A DNA stretch of 14,950 bases, taken from the NCBI GenBank assembly GCA_047605865.1, contig JASGFC010000030.1, forward strand, positions 1 to 14,950. The letters are read 5' to 3'. The notes beneath the pieces were generated by a model. The model did no database searches. It saw nothing but the letters and a program-made list of their open reading frames with translations, and was not told the origin of the DNA. This DNA is from JASGDC01 sp047605865 (GTDB taxonomy: Bacteria > Actinomycetota > Actinomycetes > Actinomycetales > Micrococcaceae). Of the stretch, positions 5,791 to 13,611 are shown in pieces (position 1 is the first letter of the stretch; the number at the start of each line of letters is the position of its first letter). The translations under genes were made by a program, and so were the position numbers.

Positions 5791-6723
5791 TCAACTAAAA
5801 GGTGCAGCAAAGTATTTTGAAGCATCAACAACACGAGTTCTCATCTCCGGAAAGAAATCTTGCAACTTGTTCATGACTATAAGCGGCTGATGAATTTCGC
5901 GCCAATCAAAGCGCACAATAGCTAAGCCAAGATTACGTAAAGCTTCCTCTCTACGTTTCTCTTGCTTGATAGCTGTAATAGGAGAATTGTACTTGCCGGT
6001 ATATTTTACATCTCCATCAAATTCCACGATGAGCTTAAGTTCAGGAAAATAAAAGTCCACATAGAAAATGCCATTGTTCGTATCAAATTTATGCTGTAAA
6101 AATGGAGCATCCAACCCTGCTTTTGCTAATGCTAAACGACATAGTGTTTCTCCAACTGAACCAGAAAGATCCGTACAAGACTGAAGTACCTGCTTAATCT
6201 TGTCAGTTTGGCGGCGTGCAGCTAACTGTTTGAATCGAGCAAACAACTTTTCTTTAGTGGTTTTCTTTTCTCGAAGAGATGAATCTGCAATAACAAGTGC
6301 TTCGTGAAATTTCAAATGCTGTGCTGAATCAAAAACAGTATCCTCAACGTCTGTTACTTTAATGCCATAAAGCACTGTAGCCTCTAACTTACCTTTGTAA
6401 TGATGCAAAGAAACACTGCTAAGCTTTGAGCTTCGTTTAGACGGTACTCTAAAATGAACGGTCCAACTAAGCTGGTATGTATCCAAACCCCATAGTAGAG
6501 CAGCAGATGTATGGCTTACCGCATATCTTGGCATCTTTGTTGCTGTGGCCATAATGAATAGAACTCGCCGTTGAATTTCGTTAAGGGATTCGTATCGTTG
6601 ACGCTCCACATAAATACCATGCCTTATGCCCATAATGACTCTACGTTTTTTGAGGGTCCTAATTCGTTGAGGAGTCATACCCTCAACTTGTGGAGTAAGA
6701 AGTAACTGCTGTAATTCATCCAT
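5791..6723 (-). CDS. AbiEi-like protein with DUF559/Vsr-fold endonuclease domain
   Basis: A 310-residue protein with two parts. The N-terminal region (about 1-60) looks like a winged-helix domain of the type IV antitoxin AbiEi kind (RIRTLKKRRVIMGIRHGIYV), and a middle part (about 66-165) includes the SHTSAALLWGL segment common in this family. The C-terminal region (about 188-290) resembles the Vsr-like/DUF559 PD-(D/E)XK fold, with GET (191-193), VDFYFPE (222-228), EFDGD (234-238), the basic EKRREEALRNLG and a final RFDW (271-274). Such solitary proteins are frequent in actinobacteria; their function is not established. No partner toxin gene (AbiEii-type nucleotidyltransferase) is adjacent. 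Start ATG 6723 lacks an SD. Flanked on both sides by the 49-nt palindromic repeat, which suggests an inserted cargo unit. Domain call fairly sure; role uncertain. Confidence 0.75.
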   Translation of the reverse strand: MDELQQLLLTPQVEGMTPQRIRTLKKRRVIMGIRHGIYVERQRYESLNEIQRRVLFIMATATKMPRYAVSHTSAALLWGLDTYQLSWTVHFRVPSKRSSKLSSVSLHHYKGKLEATVLYGIKVTDVEDTVFDSAQHLKFHEALVIADSSLREKKTTKEKLFARFKQLAARRQTDKIKQVLQSCTDLSGSVGETLCRLALAKAGLDAPFLQHKFDTNNGIFYVDFYFPELKLIVEFDGDVKYTGKYNSPITAIKQEKRREEALRNLGLAIVRFDWREIHQPLIVMNKLQDFFPEMRTRVVDASKYFAAPFS

Positions 6724-6785
6724 ATAGCCAGATTGGCATATATTAGTTTGAGCTAATAGCTATGTGGAGGATTGCTGTTTCAACT

Positions 6786-6849
6786 AAGTGACACTAAAGT
6801 GTTGAGGTACTCCCCTATAGCAACGTACTTTAACACTTTAGGGTCACTT
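6786..6849. repeat. Palindromic repeat, copy B (structured element)
   Basis: The core (6796-6844) is the same length as copy A and in the same orientation. A 17-bp stem (6794-6810 with 6825-6841, two G-T pairs on the plus strand) is extended by seven further pairs (6786-6792 with 6843-6849) after one mismatch. The 14-nt loop TCCCCTATAGCAAC shares CCCCTATA with copy A. It lies 12 nt beyond the murJ stop and upstream of the AbiEi-like gene. Confidence 0.85.
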
Positions 6850-6860
6850 CAAAGGAAAAA

Positions 6861-8726
6861 CTACAGGAACTTGGCAATACGTGCAGGTAACTTCGCTTTT
6901 ACACTACCAAGAAGCTCATCAAGCTCTTCCACTTTGAGAACCTTCAGCATGATGAAATACACAATACCCATGACAGCAACCACTGGAACTGCTGTCACAA
7001 TTGCCTCAAAACTACCCTTCCACGGCCACGCAGAAAGGTTAAAACCACCTAATGGCCACAAAACAAGAGCTCCAGCAATACCTGACACGATAGCAGCTAC
7101 CGCAATACGCATGAAAGAATTCATCATATGAGCACCATCGATATCATCACCAGTTCGCTTACGAATGAGAATAACATCAAGCCAAATACTCAAAGCCAAG
7201 GTAACAGCACCGTTAAGTCCAAGACCAATCACGATCCATCGTACAGGTAGCAATAAAGCAGCAAGAGCCAAAACAGCTACCAAAGCAGTAACAGGAATCT
7301 GAATTAAGAACGGAGTTTTTGAATCGTTTAAGGAGTAGAAAACGCGCTGGAATACGTAGTTCATACTTAAAAGTGGGATATTTGCACACAGCGATAAGAT
7401 CACAAAGCCCATGGTCTGCCCAGCAACTGCGTTTTCACCACCAACAGCCATACCAATCTGCCCATTGAGCACAACAAAGATTGCACAGGCAAAGAAGGTT
7501 AACAAGGCAATAACTCGCTGCGCATAAGACATACTAGTAATGAGGCTCTTCATGTCACCTTGGTCAGCAGCTTTAGACATTCTAGTAAACATCAACGTTG
7601 CAATTGAAACTGCAATAATTCCATGCGGGAAAGTAATTAGCATACTGGCAGCATCATAGGTAGCGTTACCAGCAATTTCAGAAGGATTACCAGCATAGTG
7701 CTCACGCATACCACCTGCCTGAACCGCAACCCAGAAAATGACGAGATAAGAAAGTTGGTTGATAAGCACTAAGGCAATAGCCCACACAGCCACATTAGCT
7801 GTTTCACGGAATCCCATTCCACGCCAACCCCACGATGGCTTCAAGGAGTAGCCAAGCTTCAAGATAGGGCGAATTAAAATCAAAGCTTGAACCACGATAC
7901 CTAGTGTTGTGGTTCCTAGAAGCAATAATGTTTTATTATTGTTCCAATCGTGTATAGCATTAGGATCATTGCCAACAATGCCAAATATATGAGCAAAAGC
8001 AAGTAAACCAGCGATAGCAACAATATTGTTAAGAATAGGCGCCCACATATAAGGTTGGAAAACGCTACGAGCATTCAAAATTTGACCAAAGATTGTGTAA
8101 ATCACATAGAAGAAAATCTGTGGCAAACACCAAAGTAAGAAAATTAAAGTTAAGCGACTTCTATCTTTACTCCACTCATTACCAAAGAGATCTATAATCA
8201 ACGGCGATAAGACAACAAGCAGTAACGTAACTCCTGCAGATACCAAAGTAACCAAAGTAACCAGCTTCTGAATGTACAAGACACCGCCGTCTTTAACCTT
8301 TGAAGCTTTAATAATCTGTGGCACCAGGATGGAGTTTAGAGCACCACCACCAATGAGAATGTAAAGCACATTAGGTGCCTGATTCGCAAAAGCAAAAGAG
8401 TCTGAAATATCTGTTGCAGAACCTAAAACCCACAGAGTAAGTCCAAGTTTCACAAACCCAAGAGCACGAGAAATCAAAGTACCAACAGCCATGGAAACAA
8501 CAGCTTTTTTACCAGAGCCTGTTTCCCCGATCTCTGCTTGCGCAACTTGTTCAGCATCAAAGCTGTACTCTCCTGCTTCTGCAGGTACAGACGAATCAGC
8601 TGGAATCGTATCAACACGTGGAAGTTCTATCTCATCAATATCTATAGCGTTTTCGGCATTTAAATGCCGAGCCAACCTTTTAGGTTTAAAAGCTGGTTTT
8701 GATGTAGGAAATTTTTCTTCAGTCAT
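6861..8726 (-). CDS. murJ: Lipid II flippase MurJ (MviN family)
   Basis: Polytopic inner-membrane protein that moves lipid II across the membrane for peptidoglycan assembly. The 621 residues have a hydrophilic, acidic N-terminal extension (about 1-73) and then many hydrophobic segments in the MOP-superfamily pattern. The first core helix contains GTLISRALGFVK with the conserved Arg87, followed by DSFAFANQAPN and GGGALNSILVPQ, typical MurJ signatures. No kinase-like domain is fused at the C-terminus, unlike in mycobacterial MurJ. ATG 8726 has only a weak SD-like GGTAAAG. It begins 29 bases after the rhomboid gene and is probably cotranscribed and coupled. Repeat copy B follows its stop. Functionally it provides the substrate pool that the FemX proteins in this window modify. 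Confidence 0.95.
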   Translation of the reverse strand: MTEEKFPTSKPAFKPKRLARHLNAENAIDIDEIELPRVDTIPADSSVPAEAGEYSFDAEQVAQAEIGETGSGKKAVVSMAVGTLISRALGFVKLGLTLWVLGSATDISDSFAFANQAPNVLYILIGGGALNSILVPQIIKASKVKDGGVLYIQKLVTLVTLVSAGVTLLLVVLSPLIIDLFGNEWSKDRSRLTLIFLLWCLPQIFFYVIYTIFGQILNARSVFQPYMWAPILNNIVAIAGLLAFAHIFGIVGNDPNAIHDWNNNKTLLLLGTTTLGIVVQALILIRPILKLGYSLKPSWGWRGMGFRETANVAVWAIALVLINQLSYLVIFWVAVQAGGMREHYAGNPSEIAGNATYDAASMLITFPHGIIAVSIATLMFTRMSKAADQGDMKSLITSMSYAQRVIALLTFFACAIFVVLNGQIGMAVGGENAVAGQTMGFVILSLCANIPLLSMNYVFQRVFYSLNDSKTPFLIQIPVTALVAVLALAALLLPVRWIVIGLGLNGAVTLALSIWLDVILIRKRTGDDIDGAHMMNSFMRIAVAAIVSGIAGALVLWPLGGFNLSAWPWKGSFEAIVTAVPVVAVMGIVYFIMLKVLKVEELDELLGSVKAKLPARIAKFL

Positions 8727-8755
8727 ATCTTTACCATTGTAAAGCTAAGAAGCTT

Positions 8756-9619
8756 TTATACAGTTATTCCGTTTCGTATTTTCAAGTATGTAGCTAACAT
8801 TAGAACCAAGAGCACCGCAATAGCTCCAATGATTTGATACATAGCTTGCTTATCTCGTGGAGCATAAGCCACGATAGCCCCTAGTGTCATGCCAACTATG
8901 AGACCACCCACATGTGCTTGCCACGATACTCCAGAAACCATGAAGCCAAAGGCTAAGTTAATCACGATAAGCAAAACAATCTGTTGAACATCTATACCTA
9001 GTTTCTTTTGTACAAGAAGTAAGGTACCAAATAAACCAAAGAGTGCACCAGAAGCCCCTAATGTGCTTGTTATCCAAGCTTGGCCACTAGCAAGCAATAC
9101 AACAGCAACAGAGCCTCCAAGACCACTTAAGAGGAAAGTAATTGCAAAGCGAGTACGCCCAAGCATTGGCTCTAAGGCTTTACCAATAATGTAAAGCATA
9201 TACATGTTCAGGCCGATGTGGAATATATTACTTGGGTCATGCAAAAAGATGCTGGTTATCATGCGCCAAGGTTGCGACTGTGCAAGTGCAGGTACTAAAG
9301 TCCATAGTTCAACAAGCTTAAGGGATGGTATGTGCTCGCCAATGAAAACAAGAACGCACAAAGCAATAATTGTATATGTTACAAGTGGTGGTCCTTGACG
9401 GAAACTTCCTCCGAAAACTGTTTTAGAGATAGGCGCTTTTGAAGTAGCTTTTGCATCATCTGGACAAAGGACACCCACTGAGGAACTCGTTTGGCACTGT
9501 GGGCAGATATGTTGCCCGCACCTTTGACATGATACGTAAGAGACATGGTCAGGGTGTCGATAACACACTGGAGCATCTAGAGTGTTTTCTGGAATGCTTT
9601 GTGGAGAAGTTTCTTGCAT
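8756..9619 (-). CDS. Rhomboid-family intramembrane serine protease with N-terminal zinc-binding domain
   Basis: Membrane protease cleaving within or near transmembrane segments. The N-terminus (about 19-55) holds a B-box-like metal site: CYRH, CQRC, CPQC and LCPDDA supply Cys19, Cys31, Cys34, Cys39, Cys42 and Cys52 plus His residues. From about residue 78 a six-helix rhomboid core follows. HDPSNIFHIGLNMY provides His134 and Asn138, GASGALFG contains the nucleophile Ser190, and QAHVGGL carries the general base His236. All catalytic elements are present, so it should be active. The start is ATG 9619 with a poor SD. It lies after the ppiA terminator and 29 bp ahead of murJ, as is common in actinobacteria. 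Substrates are unknown. Confidence 0.93.
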   Translation of the reverse strand: MQETSPQSIPENTLDAPVCYRHPDHVSYVSCQRCGQHICPQCQTSSSVGVLCPDDAKATSKAPISKTVFGGSFRQGPPLVTYTIIALCVLVFIGEHIPSLKLVELWTLVPALAQSQPWRMITSIFLHDPSNIFHIGLNMYMLYIIGKALEPMLGRTRFAITFLLSGLGGSVAVVLLASGQAWITSTLGASGALFGLFGTLLLVQKKLGIDVQQIVLLIVINLAFGFMVSGVSWQAHVGGLIVGMTLGAIVAYAPRDKQAMYQIIGAIAVLLVLMLATYLKIRNGITV

Positions 9620-9664
9620 ACTCTTAAGTTTACTGTACTTGAGTTAAAGATAAAGAGGAGATAG

Positions 9665-9697
9665 AAAAAGACCCCTACAAGTACAGCAGAGGTCTTT
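9665..9697 (-). terminator. Intrinsic terminator after ppiA
   Basis: On the minus strand AAAGACCTCT pairs with AGGGGTCTTT (about 10 bp including one G-U) around an 11-nt loop, and the T-run continues as TTTTT. It starts about 12 nt past the ppiA stop. It separates ppiA from the rhomboid-murJ unit. Confidence 0.85.
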
Positions 9698-9709
9698 CCT
9701 TAAAGTATT

Positions 9710-10246
9710 TTAGTCAACATCAATAGACTTAATGACAACGTCATCAACTGGACGATCCATAGCACCAGTTTCTGTATTACCAATCTTGTCAACAACTTGC
9801 TGACTTTCTGGATCTGTTACAGAACCAAAGATAGTATGTTTACCTTGAAGATGTGGCGTGGCAGCAGTAGTGATGAAGAACTGGGAACCGTTTGTCCCTT
9901 TTCCATTTTGTGTACCAGCATTAGCCATAGCTAGGACGTATGGTTCGTTAAAGTTCAAATCCGAATCAATTTCGTCATTAAATTGATAACCTGGACCGCC
10001 AATACCTTGCCCTAGAGGATCTCCACCTTGAATCATGAAGTTAGGAATAACACGGTGAAAAGTAACGTCTTTGTACAGTGGTTCTCCTGTCATGTCTGCA
10101 CCTGTTGCAGGGTGAGTCCATGATTTATCTCCAGTAGCAAGACCAATAAAGTTATTGACCGTGTTTGGTGCAGAATTACCGAAGAGATTAACTTTTATAT
10201 CGCCTAGATTTGTATGAATTGTAGCAGTTTTTGTTATTTTTTCCAT
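9710..10246 (-). CDS. ppiA: Peptidyl-prolyl cis-trans isomerase, cyclophilin type
   Basis: Cytosolic cyclophilin (no signal peptide) that speeds proline isomerisation. From ATG 10246 it has 178 residues: MEKITKTATIHTNLGDIKVN, then the active-site run VTFHRVIPNFMIQGGDP (the family FHRVI..FMIQGGDP motif with catalytic Arg), GPGYQFNDE, LAMANAG, and NGSQFFIT with HLQGKHTIFG. All hallmark substrate-pocket residues are intact. The frame extends upstream to 10282, but that region holds a promoter whose start point coincides with ATG 10246, so the shorter, leaderless form is chosen. It is transcribed alone: own promoter, own terminator. Family assignment is certain; the choice between ppiA and ppiB naming is arbitrary. 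Confidence 0.96.
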   Translation of the reverse strand: MEKITKTATIHTNLGDIKVNLFGNSAPNTVNNFIGLATGDKSWTHPATGADMTGEPLYKDVTFHRVIPNFMIQGGDPLGQGIGGPGYQFNDEIDSDLNFNEPYVLAMANAGTQNGKGTNGSQFFITTAATPHLQGKHTIFGSVTDPESQQVVDKIGNTETGAMDRPVDDVVIKSIDVD

Positions 10247-10252
10247 ATTTCC

Positions 10253-10282
10253 ACTATAGCAATGAAAACTCTCTTGGTTCAA
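10253..10282 (-). promoter_or_regulatory. Leaderless promoter of ppiA
   Basis: TTGAAC (10282->10277) and TATAGT (10258->10253) are spaced by 18 nt. Six nt after the -10 is ATG 10246, so the predicted +1 is the A of the start codon. No Shine-Dalgarno is present, consistent with leaderless translation, which is common in actinobacteria. Confidence 0.7.
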
Positions 10283-10354
10283 ACTAGCACGATAAACTCA
10301 CATCAAGCGCTGAACTATAGTTAGGAAACCGTTCCCAACACAGTATTTGATAAT

Positions 10355-11269
10355 CTACTCTCTATTTCCATAGTAAGCAATAAGTTCTCTCAAGGTAGAC
10401 TTCAAAGAAGTTCTAAAACGCTTTAATCGATCTTTTCTAAGTTTTCTCAGGGATTCTGGTGACTGCGACTCTTGCAAGGTACCATTAAAAACTGCACTTT
10501 GCTTGGGGAAGACTGCTCTAAACAAAAGTACTGGCTTCTGCGTGAGCGGAGCTTCCATTATAGAAATAAAATGAAGTGCTCCAGGCGAGGTTGTAGAGGT
10601 AATCATCTTCCACTGTTTCGGTTTTTGACCCCACTCAAATCCTTCAATATCACCAAAATAATGGACGTAGAATTTCTTAATGATGGCAAGACCATTGACC
10701 TGTTCCGCAAATTCTAAAAGCTGTTTTTGTTCGTATTTATTCAGATGCTCTGCTAGATATTCAAATTTTTCTTCTTCGACTGATGAAGTATGACGCAATA
10801 TATGAACTAGATGAAGATAAGCATGTTTTATCTTTGAAGGAAACAACACTTCTTTATGAGCACAAACCTTAATAAATGGTTCCTCTAACAAAAGGTCTAA
10901 AGCTTTTTTCGTTGAAATCTCAACCCCTGGGAACTTGACATGCACATCAATCTGATTTGGCCATGAATCATGGTAAAACGTTCTAGAGTGAGGCGAAACT
11001 AGCGTTTGGTAAGCATCGTCTAACAGATCAGCCATAATTTTCCAGCCAAGTTCAGCAAGCTTTTCCGAAAATACTTTAAAATCTGTTCCAGTAACGATGA
11101 TGTCAACATCGCAGGAAGTCTTAGCTGGACGGAGCTGCTGTTCGGCAAGAACTGGACCTTTGACAGCAACATAAGATAAATTATTTCTATGGGCGATATC
11201 AGCTACGAGCGCATAGACAAGTTGATTCGCCTCATCTAAAGTCAAGTAGTTACTGATTTCTTGTTTCAT
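10355..11269 (-). CDS. Nucleotidyltransferase-fold protein (NTP_transf_5-like)
   Basis: A 304-residue soluble protein of the uncharacterised nucleotidyltransferase group. Signature pieces are AVKGPVLAEQ (35-44), the metal-binding CDVDIIV (53-59, with Asp54 and Asp56), a conserved His/Tyr segment FYHDSW (98-103), and IDVHVKFPG (107-115), whose Asp108 could be the third acidic ligand. The family often lies with polysaccharide or peptide-modification genes; its reaction is not established. The C-terminal half is helical, with a basic end (RKLRKDRLKRFRTSL). It is downstream of a UDP-sugar/glycosyltransferase set, so a role in surface glycan is plausible but only by position. ATG 11269 has a weak GGTGA upstream and a candidate promoter at about 11297-11302. 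Confidence 0.8.
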   Translation of the reverse strand: MKQEISNYLTLDEANQLVYALVADIAHRNNLSYVAVKGPVLAEQQLRPAKTSCDVDIIVTGTDFKVFSEKLAELGWKIMADLLDDAYQTLVSPHSRTFYHDSWPNQIDVHVKFPGVEISTKKALDLLLEEPFIKVCAHKEVLFPSKIKHAYLHLVHILRHTSSVEEEKFEYLAEHLNKYEQKQLLEFAEQVNGLAIIKKFYVHYFGDIEGFEWGQKPKQWKMITSTTSPGALHFISIMEAPLTQKPVLLFRAVFPKQSAVFNGTLQESQSPESLRKLRKDRLKRFRTSLKSTLRELIAYYGNRE

Positions 11270-11281
11270 ACTTCACCAAAA

Positions 11282-11302
11282 ATAAAATTCTGGAATTTTA
11301 TA
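11282..11302 (-). promoter_or_regulatory. AT-rich palindrome overlapping a -10-like site
   Basis: ATAAAATTC and GAATTTTAT are perfect 9-bp arms with a 2-nt spacer, upstream of the nucleotidyltransferase gene. On the minus strand TATAAA (11302->11297) is a good -10 within the palindrome, and TTTT follows the second arm. It may be an operator, or a weak terminator of the upstream glycosyltransferase operon. The rest of the 184-bp gap (11303-11453) shows no gene or clear structure. Confidence 0.4.
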
Positions 11303-11453
11303 CTAGGAGAGAAATTACGCTGAGACTGTTTAATAATCTCTCTCTTACTGAAGCTTAAACTTGAAGAATTCCACGAAGTAAAATCAATATTACAGGCATA
11401 TACTTGTTTCATTCATTTCTCATTTCCTCAAATTAATGTAAGTGAAAAAAGAC

Positions 11454-12632
11454 CTACAGATTGTTGATTAAATCTTCCCAGCGAGCAATTCGTTGTTCTT
11501 TGTGCTCTTCAGTATAGCGTGCTGCTACTTCTGCATTCCTTCGCCCTTGTTCAGTAGCGAATTCAGGATCATTGGCAAATTTTAAGATGGTATCTTTAAG
11601 TTCGTTGACAGAACCAGGTTTCACCATAGCTGATTCGTCTAGCAACTCTTTAATTCCAACTGTTTCAGCACCAATACATGGAATACCACGTGCCATTGCT
11701 TCAATAAGTGACCTAGGCAAGCCTTCGGTCAAGGATGGGAGGAGGAAGATACTTGAATCATCAATCAGCTCATCTAGCCTCTTCTTATCTGACACGTAGC
11801 CTAGGAAGTTCACGTGATCTTCAACGTCTAATTCTTTAGATAAATCTTTGAGCGTCTGAAGGTATTGCCCTTCGCCAGCAATAGTGTACACCGTATCTGG
11901 ATATTGCTTCATGATATCTGGTAGGGCTTTAATCACGAATTGATGCCCTTTATAACTAGCCGCCCAAGCTACAGAAACCAGGCGTAACTTGTCGGGCAAA
12001 TTCTTCTCATGATGAGTCTTTAATTCCGGAATAACAACATTACTTAAGCCAATAGTAGGTGCATTACTCTTGGCTGGGTATTCTTCTTGCAACACCGAAT
12101 CAGTAACGTATTTAACACCATCAGCTTGCTTCACAATTCCTTTTGACACATAAGTCAGTGGTAAAGAAAGGTACGATAAAGGTTTTGGTAGATTGTACTT
12201 AATTCCAGTTCTGGTATCTCCTACAACAGCAATAACAAGCTTTTTCTTTAAACGTAAACAGTTGATAATTGCAGCATACTGAATAGGTGTAGTAGGAACA
12301 GTAGCAATAATGACATCATTTTCTGCTACTACTTTAGCTACAGCTTTATTGAGTTTAGGGAGACTTGAAGCTAAACCTTTGAACTGTGAATAGTTGGGTA
12401 ATTTGTATACATTTCCCGAAATTTCATGTTTCACAGTAAGGTCAGGAAAAAAGCGAGCGGCAAGACCTAAATCAAATTTTTCTGGGTCTAAGTTAATGAT
12501 GTACTTTTTCCAGTTGTCACCTAACGCAGTTCTAATATCACTGCCTAATGCGCCATCTGACGTTAAGCCAAGACGAACGTCCGTAAAGTAGACTACTTTC
12601 TTCTTTGTCGTAGAAGTTATATCTTTTTCCAT
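11454..12632 (-). CDS. Glycosyltransferase family 4
   Basis: Retaining GT-B glycosyltransferase of 392 residues, cytosolic or membrane-peripheral, transferring a sugar from a nucleotide donor to a glycan or lipid-linked acceptor. The C-terminal Rossmann half (about 205-385) holds the typical GT4 features: LVSVAWAASYKGHQFVIKAL, a YTIAGEGQYL segment, the VNFLGYVSDK motif, and the EX7E signature in EGLPRSLIE. The N-terminal half is less conserved and would bind the acceptor. ATG 12632 lacks a Shine-Dalgarno and lies 23 nt after the epimerase stop, with a palindrome between. It is the third gene of an apparent operon after the nucleotide-sugar dehydrogenase and epimerase, whose products may supply or modify its donor. 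Acceptor and sugar are not known. Confidence 0.9.
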   Translation of the reverse strand: MEKDITSTTKKKVVYFTDVRLGLTSDGALGSDIRTALGDNWKKYIINLDPEKFDLGLAARFFPDLTVKHEISGNVYKLPNYSQFKGLASSLPKLNKAVAKVVAENDVIIATVPTTPIQYAAIINCLRLKKKLVIAVVGDTRTGIKYNLPKPLSYLSLPLTYVSKGIVKQADGVKYVTDSVLQEEYPAKSNAPTIGLSNVVIPELKTHHEKNLPDKLRLVSVAWAASYKGHQFVIKALPDIMKQYPDTVYTIAGEGQYLQTLKDLSKELDVEDHVNFLGYVSDKKRLDELIDDSSIFLLPSLTEGLPRSLIEAMARGIPCIGAETVGIKELLDESAMVKPGSVNELKDTILKFANDPEFATEQGRRNAEVAARYTEEHKEQRIARWEDLINNL

Positions 12633-12638
12633 ACTTTT

Positions 12639-12652
12639 AAGAGCTAGCTCTT
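12639..12652. other. 14-bp perfect palindrome between epimerase and glycosyltransferase genes
   Basis: AAGAGCTAGCTCTT reads the same on both strands and fills most of the 23-nt gap just upstream of the glycosyltransferase ATG, where an SD would be expected. It may be an operator or a processing/attenuation structure, or chance. Confidence 0.35.
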
Positions 12653-12655
12653 CAA

Positions 12656-13591
12656 CTAGTTGTTGCTCTTCTTATACCATTCAATAGTTTCAGTTAAACC
12701 GTCTTCAATAGGCGTAGCCTTTACATCAGGGAAAAGAGATTTCAAGATAGTAGCATTTGCTTGTGAAGCTTTAATATCACCTGGTCGATCTGGACGCCTT
12801 TCAACGTCAAGTTCATATCCAACATCTTTTTGAATCAGGTCAATGACACCATTCAAATCAATTCGATCGCCGAAAGCTAGGTTAATAGGTGAAGGGTAAG
12901 AAAGTTTATTGACAATCGCTTCCCAAACAACCTCACACAAGGTTTCCACATAAGTGAAGTCCCTAGACTGAGTTCCATCACCGTTAAGTGGCAATGGCTT
13001 CTTATGCAAAGCTGCATGGACGAACTGAGGAATAACTGCAGCATAAGCATGGTTCGCTGACTGAGCTGGACCGTAAACATTGAAGAAACGGAAAGCTACT
13101 GTTTTCATGCCATAAGAGTGCTGGTACGCAATGGCATAACCTTCTGTAGCAAGTTTAGATACTCCATAAGGACTGATTGGTCGAGTCCAATCACTTTCTT
13201 CCCTTGGTAACTTAGGATTTGCTCCATACACAGCACTGGAAGAAGCAACAATCACTTGCTCAACTCCTTCAAGCCTTGCTGCATCAAGAATATTTAAGGT
13301 TCCACGAGTGTTGGCATCATTACTTGGCTTAGGCTTGTCAATAGAACGTGGTACAGATCCAATAGCAGCAAGATGCACGACACTATCTACTCCTGCGCAA
13401 GCTTCTTCAACAACTTTTTCATCAAGGATAGTACCTTCAATAAATTTAACGTCTAAGCCTTCGATATTTTCTTTAAACCCAGTAGAAAGGTCATCAAGAA
13501 TGACAATTTCTGTTTTAGGATCTTGTTTAAGGATATATTTTGCAAGATTAGAGCCAATAAATCCAGCGCCACCAGTAATGAGTATCTTCAT
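12656..13591 (-). CDS. NAD-dependent epimerase/dehydratase (UDP-sugar 4-epimerase-like)
   Basis: Extended short-chain dehydrogenase acting on nucleotide sugars, most likely inverting C4 of a UDP-hexose or UDP-HexNAc. The 311 residues start with the NAD-binding GGAGFIGS (7-14) and have the HLAAIGSVPRS segment (73-83), the active-site Ser118-Ser119 in VASSSAVYG, and catalytic Tyr142 and Lys146 in PYGVSK. FRFFNVYGP (168-175) and NGDGTQSRDF (203-212) are typical of UDP-GlcNAc/UDP-Glc 4-epimerases. ATG 13591 has a distant AAGG. It follows the dehydrogenase gene by 20 nt. Substrate (UDP-Glc, UDP-GlcNAc or an acidic UDP-sugar made by the neighbour) cannot be fixed from the sequence. Confidence 0.92.
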   Translation of the reverse strand: MKILITGGAGFIGSNLAKYILKQDPKTEIVILDDLSTGFKENIEGLDVKFIEGTILDEKVVEEACAGVDSVVHLAAIGSVPRSIDKPKPSNDANTRGTLNILDAARLEGVEQVIVASSSAVYGANPKLPREESDWTRPISPYGVSKLATEGYAIAYQHSYGMKTVAFRFFNVYGPAQSANHAYAAVIPQFVHAALHKKPLPLNGDGTQSRDFTYVETLCEVVWEAIVNKLSYPSPINLAFGDRIDLNGVIDLIQKDVGYELDVERRPDRPGDIKASQANATILKSLFPDVKATPIEDGLTETIEWYKKSNN

Positions 13592-13611
13592 ATTTGTAAA
13601 AGCCTTAACGG

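Noticed and set aside
5722..6849. CRISPR array or IS terminal repeats
   Set aside because: There are only two copies, over 1 kb apart, each self-complementary and in the same orientation, with no spacer pattern, no transposase and no target-site duplication that I could see.
6772..7131. Plus-strand 119-aa frame across the repeat and the end of murJ
   Set aside because: It begins inside the palindromic repeat region and runs antisense to MurJ helices; its composition (many Ser/Thr) reflects the reverse of hydrophobic codons.
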